Of a stretch of 64,000 nucleotides of DNA, positions 54,634-64,000 are shown piece by piece. A model generated the notes under the pieces. That model did not search any database and was not told the DNA's origin. It saw only the letters and a list, made by a program, of their open reading frames with translations. The stretch's first letter is position 1, and the number at the start of each line of letters is the position of its first letter. Origin of the DNA: Ypsolopha sequella (Eukaryota > Arthropoda > Insecta > Lepidoptera > Ypsolophidae); assembly GCA_934047225.1 (NCBI GenBank), contig OW203987.1, positions 5,235,501 through 5,299,500 on the forward strand. Reading direction: 5' to 3'. The position numbers and the translations under genes were made by a program.

Positions 54634-55187
54634 GGTTCTATTCTATGCTTGAATCTGCATTTTGAATAGCATGGTAAGAGTGTTTGGCGGAGTATTGCAA
54701 ATTATTAATATATCCACAAATTTATTTTAAGCACTTAACTAACATACTTTCTTCTAGCATTCTCTTCCACACACTCATCATCACACATATTGGAGTTAGA
54801 CAATAAGGCAGCATTCCTAAAAAACGTGAATTTGTACCTGAAATAAATCAACAAGGCACACCCCATCACGTTGCTACGTAAAAATTGTGAATTGTGAAAA
54901 GTGAATTTTGGGGTTAGTCGATTCTTCCAGTGAGAGACATTCCGCACTTTGAAACACCTCTGGGGGGCAGTTCCGAATTTGTCGAATTATCCGTCTCGAC
55001 CCTAAAACCTGTTTTATCTGTCGAACTCCATACATTTTTGGCTAAGTTTTAGAAGTCTCGCTTCGACTGTTTCTCCGGAATAGTCCCCCTGGCATCCCTT
55101 TGAGTATTTATGTCGTGACGATGTTCAATGTTTCTGTATCAGTGAAACTACAAAATTAACCTTTAGTTTCGGTTTCTTTACGTAGGT
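54634..55187. other. Unassigned DNA
   Basis: Nothing recognised. Confidence 0.4.
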
Positions 55188-55357
55188 ATTAAAGCCGATT
55201 TTGGAGGCTTCAATTTAGTTTTAGTGCTGTCATAAGTAAATTTTCTTCATTTCGAAATAGTCCTTAATGGTTTGGAATAGAAGCTAAATTGCTTTGGAAA
55301 AGTTAAAGTTTTGACAGCACTTAAACAAAAATTAAAGCCTTCAGAATCGGCTTTATT
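55188..55357. mobile_element. AATAAAGCCGATTCTGAAGG MITE, copy 2
   Basis: Left TTAAAGCCGATTTTGGAGGC, right GCCTTCAGAATCGGCTTTAT. Same inner landmarks (AGTGCTGTCA, TTGACAGCACTTAAAC) as 15896-16066; the left arm is more diverged. Confidence 0.8.
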
Positions 55358-55386
55358 GTACACTTGGCCACGCGCATTGGAATACG

Positions 55387-55807
55387 TTAAGGCGATATGT
55401 AAAAGTTTTAGCGTCCCTGTTACTCCATATGCGAAAAAACCCTCAGTGCGAGAGGGACGGATTCGTGGAAAAGTAGCAAAAAGTCGGTTTTTTATTAATA
55501 TAAAATGTACTAAAAATGATATCAAAATTTCGTTTAACCAGGTCCTAGATATTGTTAAAACCCATCCAATAAAATATAATTGCAGTCCATATGTCATTCT
55601 AAATTGTCAAACCAGGAGAATTGGTGTCGATAAAGACCTCATTTCAATATCGCTATCGAGCCGAAATTCTCCAATCGCGTTTCTGTTTTAACAGATCCCT
55701 AGAGAAAGATTCCAAAAATAATATACTATTTTATCAAAATTATACATTATTTACCGAAGTAGATATAGAAGTTCTAAAAGTGTCGATTTTTTTCCGTAGC
55801 GCCTTAA
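55387..55807. mobile_element. TTAAGGCGATACG MITE, copy 4, with replaced interior
   Basis: Ends TTAAGGCGATATGTAAAAGT and GTAGCGCCTTAA. The first 125 bp follow copies 1 and 3 (to ATAAAATGTACTAAAA), but the middle (from about 55515) is different sequence before the right end returns. It overlaps open frames of 78-126 codons that have no domain. Confidence 0.8.
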
Positions 55808-56147
55808 CGATTATGACAACGATTATGCTACAGCGGCAGCTACCCATGAATCTGTAAGAAAATTTCGGCAATTTCATATATAAAAATGTTACTTATTGCT
55901 AAATACAGTGCTTGTCTTATCTAAATCACGCTTGACTGGCGGTTCTCACGATTAAGCCGTGCTTGTCATGGGAGGGCCTTTGTTAGTGTGCACACAATGT
56001 TAATTTGTACAGAATTACGTCGATAGATTGATTGTTATTTGAATATGTGTTTAGTGCGCTTTTGGGATATTACTATTACACTTCATCAGTTGAATAACAA
56101 ACTAGAAGTTATATTTATGATAATATGTACACACACTGAGATATTAT
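55808..56147. other. Unassigned DNA
   Basis: Nothing recognised. Confidence 0.4.
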
Positions 56148-56404
56148 ACAAGGTGACTTTTTGATCATCGTCCAAATTCATACTGGAGGCTTGGTGAGTG
56201 ATCATCATCATCATGAATCGAAACCAATTTTTGTGAAATTTGTATAATGAAATTTCGACTTCCCATAGTAATTCACTCCCAGTCCTAAGTGAATCACTAT
56301 GGGGAGTCGAAATTTCATTTTATGAATTAAAAAAAAACTTTATTGGTTCATGATGCTGATCACTTACCAAGGCTCAAGTATGAATTTGGACGATCTTCAC
56401 TATA
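56148..56404. mobile_element. TACAAGGTGA foldback MITE, first copy
   Basis: TACAAGGTGACTTTTTGATC at the left, CAAGTATGAATTTGGACGAT at the right. The central palindrome AAATTTCGACTTCCCATAGT / ACTATGGGGAGTCGAAATTT makes the whole unit fold back. Confidence 0.85.
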
Positions 56405-56551
56405 AATCTAAGATTGCTTATTGCATGCTAAACTACAAACTTTAAAAGAAAATAAAATATATCTATATTATATAAAATAAAAAAAAAATCTTAAGTAGAA
56501 AGATACATAAAGTAAAATAGTGACAATATACAGACCTATTATTTATATTTA

Positions 56552-56818
56552 TACAAGGTGATTTTTTGATCATCGTCCAAAGTCATACTGAAGGCTTGGT
56601 AAGTGATCAGCATCGGGGATCGATAACATTTTTTGTGAAATTCGTATAATGAAATTTCGACTTCCCATAGTAATTCACTCCCAGTTCTGAGTGAATCACT
56701 ATGGGGAGTCGAAATTTCATTTTATGAATTTTACAATAATCGTTATTGGTTCATGATGCTGATCACTTACCAAGGCTCAAGTATGAATTTGGACGATGTT
56801 TACAAATTCATCTTGTAT
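56552..56818. mobile_element. TACAAGGTGA foldback MITE, second copy
   Basis: Same orientation and layout as the copy 150 bp upstream. It keeps the right terminus CAAATTCATCTTGTA, which the first copy lacks. Confidence 0.88.
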
Positions 56819-57243
56819 ATTTGACATCTAAAGACCGTGGAGAAAAGCGTACTATACGTCCATTTACAAGCGAGAGGCCAAGCGAATCCACAAATTATAA
56901 AGGGATACTACAATCTATCGTGACGTGAGTGAGTCAGTAAAGCGAGTCAATGAACGATGACTCGACAAATGTCGGAGTTTATTTGCGAGGTACACTCGAG
57001 CAATACGTCATAGTGAATTGTGTAATCGTTGTGGATCGTGTAATCATTGAGGTTATTGGCGGTTGGCGGTTCATAATGGAGTGTTGGCTCCTATACTTAT
57101 GTATGGTAGTGAATGTTGGGTAAGGTGTGTCTGGATCGTAGCAGATGGAAATCTGTAGTCTCTGCCTACCCCTCTGGGAGACAGGTGTGAGTAAATGTAT
57201 GTATGTTAATAAAATCCATATTACTTTAATATACGCATACATA
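56819..57243 (+). repeat. Spacer ending in an RTE-type 3' end (57060-57205)
   Basis: CTGTAGTCTCTGCCTACCCC, TCTGGGAGACAGGTGTGAGT, then ATGTATGTATGT: a retroelement 3' end with a TATG tail that I recognise from insect RTE/SINE elements. Confidence 0.6.
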
Positions 57244-57586
57244 CAGTTGTGGTCATATAATTAGGAACGACTAATACCGAAGTAACTTTCAGAAAAACAA
57301 GTTGCTGTAACTTTAGTTTATATTACTGTTACTACCTTCAAACGACATGATAATATAACTATGTAAGCAGGCTTTTATACTACATATATAATATGTAAAA
57401 TTGTTGAATTCAATTGATAATTTAATTAAAGTTCCATTTGAACTATTTATTTGAAACTTTCTAGCTATGGACAAATAATTAGGAACGGAAAAAATAAATT
57501 GATTTATTGAACTGTATCAGAAACCATTTTAATGAAATAAGCAATATTTATTACAAAACTTTTAACACAGCTTTCAAAAAGCAGTA

Positions 57587-58242
57587 TTAGTATTCTGTAG
57601 GGTGGCCCTTTCTTACAATAACTGCTCTGCAGCGACGGGCCATGGAATCTATTAAGTTTTTACAGGTTTCATCTGAAATAGTGTTCCACAATTCGACAAA
57701 GGCATCATATAGATCGTTCAAATTGCTCGTCCTTTTCGCAGCCACACTCTTCTTTACTTTTCTCCAAAGATTTTTGATCGGATTAAGATCTGGACCATTT
57801 GCAGGCCAATCTAACACAGTAATTTTTTGATCACTAAGAAACCTTTTAACTGAATGAGCAGTGTGTTTGGGGTCATTATCTTGCTGAAATATCCAGACTA
57901 CAGGCAACCTCTTCTCAGCATAAGGAAGCATAGTCTCCTCTAATATTTGCTTGTATTTAAATTGGTGTAGCATACCTTCAATCTTTTTAACTGGCCCAAC
58001 ACCATGACCTGAGAAACAACCCCAAACTTTTATGTTTCCTCCCCCATGCTTTACCACTTTTTTCGTGAATTCAAAGCTTGCTTAGGCGGTCTACGCACAT
58101 ACTGTTTACCATCAGACCCTAGTCTATTTATTTTCGTTTCATCAGAATATAACACGTTTTTCCATTGACTTGCTGTCCAGTTGCCATATTTTTTCTCGAA
58201 CTCTAACCTAGCTTTTCGGTGCACCTTCGTGAGAAGCGGTAC
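57587..58242 (-). pseudogene. Tc1-like transposase, C-terminal catalytic part, with E to K change and frameshift
   Basis: Sense reads right to left. SDETKINRLGSDGKQY carries the first catalytic Asp (codon 58143-58141). The frame shifts near 58075-58085, then VKHGGGNIKVWGCFSGHG, QQDNDPKHTA with the second Asp, and DWPANGPDLNPIKNLWRKVK follow. In Tc1-like enzymes the last motif is NPIENLW and its Glu completes the DDE triad, 34 residues after the second Asp. Here the spacing is 34 but the residue is Lys (codon 57775-57773), which fits a single G-to-A change. The frame ends at 57587 with RKGHPTEY. With this change, the frameshift and the inserted LTR element, the copy cannot be catalytic. Confidence 0.9.
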
Positions 58243-58423
58243 TGTAGGGTCATGGTATCTTATTCTAGCGTTTCCCTACCACTACACTGGCTCGACAATG
58301 CTCACATATTTGGTAATAGCTTCACCGTGCACTCTCGCCCGCGGCTCTCGTGACAGTGACGTTTTGCTACCCAATACAGGAACACACGAGACAGCGTATG
58401 TATGCTATAGCGCATACACTACA
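58243..58423 (-). repeat. 3' LTR of the Gypsy-type element (181 bp)
   Basis: Plus-strand ends TGTAGGGTCATGG and GCATACACTACA. Identical by eye to 63139-63319. Confidence 0.95.
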
Positions 58424-58434
58424 TCCCTCCCTTG
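58424..58434 (-). promoter_or_regulatory. Polypurine tract next to the 3' LTR
   Basis: Sense CAAGGGAGGGA directly precedes the 3' LTR, as needed for plus-strand DNA priming. Confidence 0.8.
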
Positions 58435-58484
58435 AAGATAAATTAATGAGAGACCAACGGATCTATAATCCAAATCATTTTCTA

Positions 58485-58805
58485 ATTTGTTCTTCTTCTA
58501 CTTATCGTGTGGGCTGCAAGCCCTATCGACTCAACAGCCCTGATTTCAGAGTTTTTAAACCACCTTATGGCCTCTGACGTGGCTTACGTAACGACCACTA
58601 GACAGTGACTGGGACCAACGGCTTAACGTGCCTTCCGAAGCACGGAATTATCTTACTTTTCAGACAATCAGGTTATTCAGCCTGCAATCTCCCAAACTGA
58701 GAACAACTCACAAAGTGGCTTTTCACTACCTATATGTGTTCCCCACGGGGATTGAACCACAGTGAGAGCCCATCAAGGCCCTGACCACGGAGGCAGTTCT
58801 TATTT
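58485..58805 (-). repeat. tRNA-derived SINE inside the LTR element
   Basis: Sense right to left: CTGCCTCCGTGGTCAG, box-B-like GGTTCAATCCC (58748-58758), then TTCCGTGCTTCGGAAGGCAC, GTTAAGCCGTTGGTCCCAGT and GGTCGTTACGTAAGCCACGT. I recognise the central part as a very common lepidopteran SINE core. Ends are approximate. Confidence 0.7.
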
Positions 58806-58944
58806 GTAGGGCTTTATTAGTCCTTTCCAAGTTTTATCATTAACACAGTATCAAACATTGGATATCTATTTTTGGTATTCTAGTTAATAACATATTAGTA
58901 TTAAGAAACCAGGTTAAGTAGAATAAGTAGTTACGATTAAATAC

Positions 58945-60180
58945 TCAATAAATCACAGTTTCATTTTTTGTTTTCATTATTATTTCCTCCTTCTTCTTCC
59001 TGAACCGTTTTCCAATGTTCCTCTGCTCTTTGTAGATAAACAACATTTCTTCCCAACACTTGTCCCGTTTGGTCGGTATTCTGTACAGTGTTGGGTTGTA
59101 GTTTGAGCTAAGATTAATTACCTTCCACATTATTCTTGACATAGACCTTATCTCCTACACTCAAATTCGATTCAGTAGCTTCTCTCCTCTTTTCATACTC
59201 TTTCCTCTTTTCCTTCAGAATTCTGTCCCGATCTGGCACATCAAGATCAACTTTCGTACTATATACTATTAGTCGTTTTAAGTTAAAGCCAAAATAACAC
59301 TACCTCTCGCTGACTTAAAGTGGGTAAGTTATGTATGTATTCATTTATATTCGTTTTTATCTATAGAAGTATATATCTAATGGTAGACATGTACACATAG
59401 TCCAGTATATTTAAATTTATATATTGTTATTTTTTATTTTATAAATTTATCTATACTACACGTATGTATGATTACTTACTTGTTTTTATTATTATAGAGA
59501 GTTAAGAATTTTGTTTCTGTTCTGCCATCCAAAGAACAGTTCTGATGGCGATTTGCCTGTTCTTAAATGAGGCGCGCTGTTGTGTATTAAACGCTCTTTC
59601 ATGTCATTTTTTTTTAAATGACTGATCTTAAAGGCGGTTTATGATGTCTTGGGTTTGTCTTCCGACTTCACCGTTTTGTTGGAGCTATTTTTGTATTTAT
59701 TGCATTACATTTATTATTTATTCCTTTAGTTTTGTTTTTATTTATAGTTAAATTGCTTTATTTTTATTTTATTAAAATCTTACCTGTTATAATTGTATCT
59801 AATGTACCTATATTACATAAATAGACATATTTAAATTTAATATGGCACTGTATTATAAACGGTAATGTAACATTCCTCACAAAATTTATGAAACTTGTTG
59901 CTAACAAAATTGTATAACTGTAGTAATTAAGACTCTGTTGAAAATCTCCTTGAGTACCTTGATTTATAATCTAGGAGCTGGTCACTGTTTTGGTGATCTT
60001 AACTTCTTTGTAGGGACTGTAACAATCAACCATTACGAGCAGGTCATTGTTAGGTAATGTACCCAGAAGATTCATCGTATCTTTCTTTTCATGGGCTTCG
60101 GGGGATTTGGCAATCCGACTAAGAGAGCAACTCTTTGCAGGATTTGACCGGATTCTCTGTCTTTGTAAATTCTTCATCAC
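58945..60180 (-). pseudogene. Gypsy-type integrase remnants
   Basis: In sense order: MNLLGTLPNNDLLVMVDCYS (about 60091-60030) recalls the first catalytic Asp region of Gypsy integrases (LLGPLP..VVVDYYS). NGEVGRQTQDI (about 59690-59645) recalls NGEVERQN. HLRTGKSPSELFFG (about 59575-59530) recalls the TTGKSPSELLFG motif. DRILKEKRKEYEKRREAT (about 59230-59175) and LSVGDKVYVKNN recall the C-terminal domain, with YNPTLYRIPTKRD after a break near 59140. Pieces are in the right order but lie in different frames and are separated by AT-rich DNA of 220-260 bp. The central catalytic region is not recognisable. Non-functional. Confidence 0.8.
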
Positions 60181-60397
60181 TTTCTAAATGTACCTGTCAT
60201 GTACTTTATAGTTATTGACTGTGCTCCGTTTCATGACGATTTATGTCCCAAAAAGTTCACTTTCTCTTATTTTCCGATGGAATTCAGCCAAAGCACATTT
60301 CTGGGTGATTTGAACAATCAAATGGTTCTGTTTTTAGTTTGTATTTATCAGTTTGTTTCAATAGTCGTTATAAGAAACCTTTAAACTTCTCGTTCCT
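60181..60397 (-). other. Interior of the LTR element
   Basis: A 61-codon plus-strand frame (60199-60384) lies antisense to the element and has no domain. Confidence 0.4.
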
Positions 60398-61345
60398 TTT
60401 TTTTTTCAATTTAATGGAGGTATTCATTTGAACTACTAGACAATTTCCAATTTAATGGCGGTTTTGTCGACCCATTCCAATTTAATGGAGGCATTCATTT
60501 GAACTACAAGACAATTTTTCAATTTAATGGTGGTTTTGTCAACCCATTTCAATTTAATGGAGGCATTCATTTGAACTACCAGACAATTTCCAATTTAATG
60601 GCGGTTTTGTCAACCCTTTCCAATTTAATGGAGACATTCATTTGAACTACCAGACAATTTCCAATTTAATGGCGGTTTTGTCAACCCTTTCCAATTTAAT
60701 GGAGACATTCATTTGAACTACCAGACAATTTCCAATTTAATGGAGGCATTCATTTGAAATACCAGACAATTTCCAATTTAATGGCGGTTTTGTCAACCCT
60801 TTCCAATTTAATGGAGGTATTCATTTGAACTACCAGACAATTTCCAATTTAATGGCGGTTTTGTCAACCCTTTCCAATTTAATGGAGGTATTCATTTGAA
60901 CTACCAGACAATTTCCAATTTAATGGCGGTTTTGTCAACCCTTTCCAATTTAATGGAGGTATTCATTTGAACTACCAGACAATTTCCAATTTAATGGCGG
61001 TTTTGTCAACCCTTTCCAATTTAATGGAGGCATTCATTTGAACTACCAGACAATTTCCAATTTAATGGCGGTTTTGTCAACCCTTTCCAATTTCATGGAG
61101 ACATTCATTTGAACTACCAGACAATTTCCAATTTAATGGCGGTTTTGTCAACCCTTTCCAATTTCATGGAGACATTAATTTGAACTACCAGACAATTTCC
61201 AATTTAATGGCGGTTTTGTCAACCCTTTCCAATTTCATGGAGACATTCATTTGAACTACCAGACAATTTCCAATTTAATGGCGGTTTTGTCAACCCGTTC
61301 CAATTAAATGAAGGCATTCATTTGAACTACCAGACATCATCCATC
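60398..61345. repeat. 71-bp tandem array, 12 units, in the LTR element
   Basis: GGCGGTTTTGTC (or GGTGG) recurs at 60457, 60529, 60600, 60671, 60783, 60854, 60925, 60996, 61067, 61138, 61209 and 61280. Steps are 71 bp, except a first step of 72 and one of 112 (71 + 41). Each unit has two parts that both begin CCAATTTAATGG: a 30-bp part ending TTTTGTCAACCCTTT and a 41-bp part ending GAACTACCAGACAATTT. The 112 step holds one extra 41-bp part. Confidence 0.95.
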
Positions 61346-63120
61346 CATCAATCTAGAACTACCAGATAATTCCCAATTTAATGGAAACTGTCTACCAGTT
61401 CCAATTTAATGCAAGTTTACAATTACAATTGCTAACTTGATGAAGTTATCCCTATTACAGATACTGCTTAGTTTAACAGCACTATAATGTAAATTTTCCA
61501 AGTATCTATAATTCATTCTAGATTGGAATGGACCACAGAACTATGGATGGACAGAAGATAGACATTTGGTACTTCATCATGGACCATAATTTCTAAAACC
61601 AAGTTCGATAAATATTTATAATTTAAACATGACAGAGATTCAAATAAATTAATATAATTTAATTTGATTCGAACCAGACCATATAAAACACCCAAAGAAT
61701 GAGAGTTCTGTAATAGTTGAAACCAAATTATAATTGGACTTAGTTAAAACAGAAGTGTTGCTTTTATTATTGACGCAAGATATGTATTTTAATAAGTCGT
61801 AATATAGGTTGTCGCCACACTGCCATTCTTTTTAGTTTATTTCGTGTAGACTTATACTATAATATAGATATTCTAGAAAATATACTCTACTCTTGCACAG
61901 AAATTTGACCAAAATCCGTTTAAGGGTGTACATAAAGTCAGACTGTGAGCGCCTCATCTTGCATCAGTCCGAACTGATCTCTTCTTGGTTTAAAATAGTG
62001 CGCTCTGCCACGACCATCGAGAAACACGTACTCGCGAAAACGGCTTCTAGACTAAATTATTAAAACATTCTAAGACCCACCGACGAGGTCATTTGTTCAC
62101 TTCATTTTATAGACATAACTTAGGGCAGCACAGAAAAAATCCAATTATTATTATTTTTCGAAAACATGCATGCTATAGAACTATAGTCTATTATTTATAT
62201 TATTTTGATTATACCGATTAACCAAGTTAAGCAATGTGACCTGGTCATCCGAAATCGCGCAGTTGGCACCATACGGATCTTTTAGTTAAATGAAAGTCAA
62301 TTGTTCTATAAATCTTTATATATATTTTTAAACGTTTATAGCCATTTTCTCTTCAGTTTACTTTTAGATCATTGCTATCCAGAATAAAGTTATCGACTAA
62401 CTAGTTCAAAGAGACTGAACGTGATCCCATTACGTTTAAGCTTTTTCTACAGATTAGAATACATTAAGTAGGTACGTACTATTTTCTTAAAAGAAATGTA
62501 TACTGGATAGCCGAAGATTATTAGCATATCGATAGGAAATCTGCCATAACCAGCTAAATTTTTGTAAATGATTAATCAATAAAAACACACAAAGTAATGC
62601 CACGTTCATTATTATACTTTGCTTACTGAACCTTCTAGAAGAAATACGGTATAAGGTATTTTTACAAAACAAACTCCAGTTACGCGAGGCACACTAAAGT
62701 CTGTTGGTAGGTAGTACATTATTTTGCAAAGATGGCTATGAATAAAATCACAACAGTTTTCTACAAAGTAGTAATTCATCTATTTGTAAGTAGGTACTTA
62801 CTTAACCAGTTGGGCATAGTAATGCGACGGACCGTTGTCGCTATCCGTCAAGCTTCTCACTTTGTTTAATCGGACTTAGGCCAAATAAGTATCTACCTAC
62901 ATTATTTTGTATCGAGAAATCCAATCTGCAAATTTTATTACAATTTACCTAAGTTATCATTACGAACCATTGGTTGTAACATAAATAATGAAGGTTTGTT
63001 TTGTTAAGTAATGACTTTCGGAATTTTAAGTAAATAATCGTGTGTCGGGTTTATAACCTCAAAATGTACCGACGTCGGATGTTTCCTTTCTTTCATAACT
63101 GTTTAGTAAAATGCGTTACC
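61346..63120 (-). other. Interior of the LTR element between array and primer-binding site
   Basis: Where gag and most of pol would lie in an autonomous copy. AT-rich, stops in all frames, no zinc knuckle, no protease or RT motif seen. Confidence 0.6.
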
Positions 63121-63136
63121 TTTATCCTCGTCGCCA
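63121..63136 (-). promoter_or_regulatory. Primer-binding site of the Gypsy-type element
   Basis: Sense TGGCGACGAGGATAAA starts two bases after the 5' LTR. A TGGCGACGAGGAT-like site is one I recall from insect Gypsy elements; the tRNA is not assigned. Confidence 0.75.
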
Positions 63137-63138
63137 CT

Positions 63139-63319
63139 TGTAGGGTCATGGTATCTTATTCTAGCGTTTCCCTACCACTACACTGGCTCGACAATGCTCA
63201 CATATTTGGTAATAGCTTCACCGTGCACTCTCGCCCGCGGCTCTCGTGACAGTGACGTTTTGCTACCCAATACAGGAACACACGAGACAGCGTATGTATG
63301 CTATAGCGCATACACTACA
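63139..63319 (-). repeat. 5' LTR of the Gypsy-type element (181 bp)
   Basis: Same sequence as 58243-58423. Open frames of about 100 codons that cross the LTR into the transposase are artefacts. Confidence 0.95.
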
Positions 63320-63633
63320 GGTACACTCCGGGCGATTCTTCCAAATAACTTTGCATCAGTTAAGCGACTTCGTACTGTACGTGTAGATACTCCTCCGTCC
63401 TCAAAAACTTCCCTCTTTATATTTTCTGAACTCTTGAAAGGATCAGCCTTTGCTGCACGAACAATCAAAGCATCTTCACGTGATGTTGTTTTTCTAGATA
63501 TGGGCTTTCGAGATACATTATTCGTAGTATTAAACTTTTTGACGTGATTTACAGCATTAAACAACTTGGTTTTAGAGCACTTCAAATGATCAGCAATCTT
63601 TTTATACGACCAATTACGTTCATATAGAGCCAT
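63320..63633 (-). pseudogene. Tc1-like transposase, N-terminal DNA-binding part
   Basis: ALYERNWSYKKIADHLKCSK and TKLFNAVNHVKKF form a helix-turn-helix of the paired-like type. After SRKTTSREDALIVRAAKADP comes a second such region, STRTVRSRLTDAKLFGRIAR. The part is cut at 63320-63324 by the LTR element; the reading phase on the two sides of the insertion agrees if one GGTAC copy is removed. Upstream of the Met at 63633 the frame continues through an in-frame TAG and an ATA where a start would be expected, so the true N-terminus is also damaged. Confidence 0.85.
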
Positions 63634-64000
63634 AATAATTTTCTGGGTCTATGGAACACAATTCTCCTTTTTGCCTATGATTTTGGAATAAATATGCACT
63701 TTCAACTTAGTCAATATAAAGCGATGTAACCATAGAATATGCGGGAAACAAAAAAAATGCGATATTCGTTTTCAAAATTCAAAATTAAGAATGATTTTTT
63801 TCCGTTCCTAATTATTTGTCAAGCGGACAGTACATTTAAAATACAATAGCAATTTGAAGATGATATGAACTTTTGATAGCAGTGCAATTGTTTTGAATAT
63901 TGGGTATAAATTATTAAAGCCTACTAATATAACTGTTATTTTGTGTGGTTTAAATTTGTTGTCAATAAGTTAATACAAAAGTAACAGCTACTTGTTTGTC
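63634..64000 (-). repeat. Right terminal region of the Tc1-like element, truncated by window
   Basis: Includes the inner direct repeat in inverse form, CCGTTCCTAATTATTTGTCA near 63803, and outer sequence inverse to 57285-57330 ending at base 64000. Confidence 0.75.

Larger units (their letters stand above)
58243..63319 (-). mobile_element. Gypsy-type LTR element with identical LTRs and degenerate interior
   Basis: 5077 bp, bounded by identical 181-bp LTRs and the duplication GGTAC (58238-58242 and 63320-63324). Primer-binding site and polypurine tract are both present and give minus-strand sense. The 4715-bp interior has only broken integrase pieces (58945-60180), a SINE (58485-58805) and a 71-bp tandem array (60398-61345); no gag, protease, RT or RNase H was found. 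It fits the description of a large non-autonomous LTR derivative that moved recently with helper proteins. Confidence 0.9.
57244..64000 (-). mobile_element. Tc1-like DNA transposon, split by an LTR element; right end outside window
   Basis: Preceded by TA, the left end is CAGTTGTGGTCATATAATTA; an inner repeat ACAAATAATTAGGAACGG lies at about 57471. On the right, the inverse of the inner repeat is at 63800-63825 and inverse outer sequence (matching ACAAGTTGCTGTAACTTT) reaches the window edge. So the right terminus should lie about 45-50 bp beyond 64000. Terminal repeats of some 240 bp with two internal direct repeats are the IR/DR arrangement of many Tc1-like elements. Without the 5082-bp insertion (element plus one duplication copy) it would be about 1.7 kb, normal for Tc1. 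Confidence 0.88.

Noticed and set aside
54475..54669. 64-codon frame with repeated GWTAVSMPVGRRYFSRLDGG-like peptide
   Set aside because: It arises because three 23-bp minisatellite units make 69 bp; no start context or homology.
60199..60384. 61-codon plus-strand frame inside the Gypsy-type element
   Set aside because: Antisense to the element, no domain, AT-rich flanks.
63194..63547. 117-codon plus-strand frame and its 84-codon partner at 58181-58435
   Set aside because: They share LTR sequence and run antisense to the transposase; artefacts of the insertion.

Overview
The window reads as repeat-dense, gene-poor nuclear DNA from an insect, most likely a moth or butterfly. The main reason is the set of dispersed repeats that I recognise from lepidopteran genomes: short repeats starting near 'GGCCAAGTGCGAGTC' and ending 'GGTACGGAACCCTAAAAA', repeats ending 'TTTTTTGAAGTCGGTTA', LINE tails with 'TTTGAATTTGAATT', and RTE/SINE tails with 'AAAGGCCTATGTCCAGCAG' plus GATG runs. 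The family assignment rests on memory and was not searched. I could not support a single host protein-coding gene or exon. All long coding sequence belongs to transposable elements.

Layout. 1-5023 is the 5' part of a BEL/Pao LTR retrotransposon on the minus strand: LTR (4681-5023), a leader carrying tandem TGACGTCA repeats, then an uninterrupted 1183-codon gag-pol frame that runs off the left edge. 5024-7512 is a near-perfect satellite of thirty-six 69-bp copies abutting that LTR. 7.5-9.8 kb holds a hAT-type MITE inside a larger inverted repeat, and a LINE tail. 9.8-12.6 kb is a 5'-truncated but open LINE. 12.6-25.6 kb is a mosaic of MITEs, foldbacks and AT-rich DNA. 25692-28617 is a complete but defective BEL/Pao-like element with identical 492-bp LTRs and a CCCGC target duplication. 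28.6-40.7 kb has more MITEs, a tRNA-like sequence, LINE and SINE fragments and hairpins. 40764-41077 is a solo LTR related to the first element, with GGAGG duplications. 41-57 kb is again mosaic, with MITE families shared with the left half.

57244 to the right edge is a nested stack. A Tc1-like DNA transposon (DD34E type, with the final Glu changed to Lys) is split by a 5077-bp Gypsy-type LTR element (58243-63319). That element has identical 181-bp LTRs, a GGTAC duplication, a primer-binding site and a polypurine tract, but only integrase remnants inside. It also contains a tRNA-derived SINE and a twelve-unit 71-bp tandem array.

How the parts relate: two LTR elements have identical LTRs but decayed interiors. 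The simplest reading is recent movement using proteins supplied by other copies. The intact BEL/Pao frame at the left edge is the kind of element that could supply them for that superfamily, although its LTR differs from that of the defective BEL element. The density and nesting suggest a low-recombination, heterochromatin-like location; that is inference.
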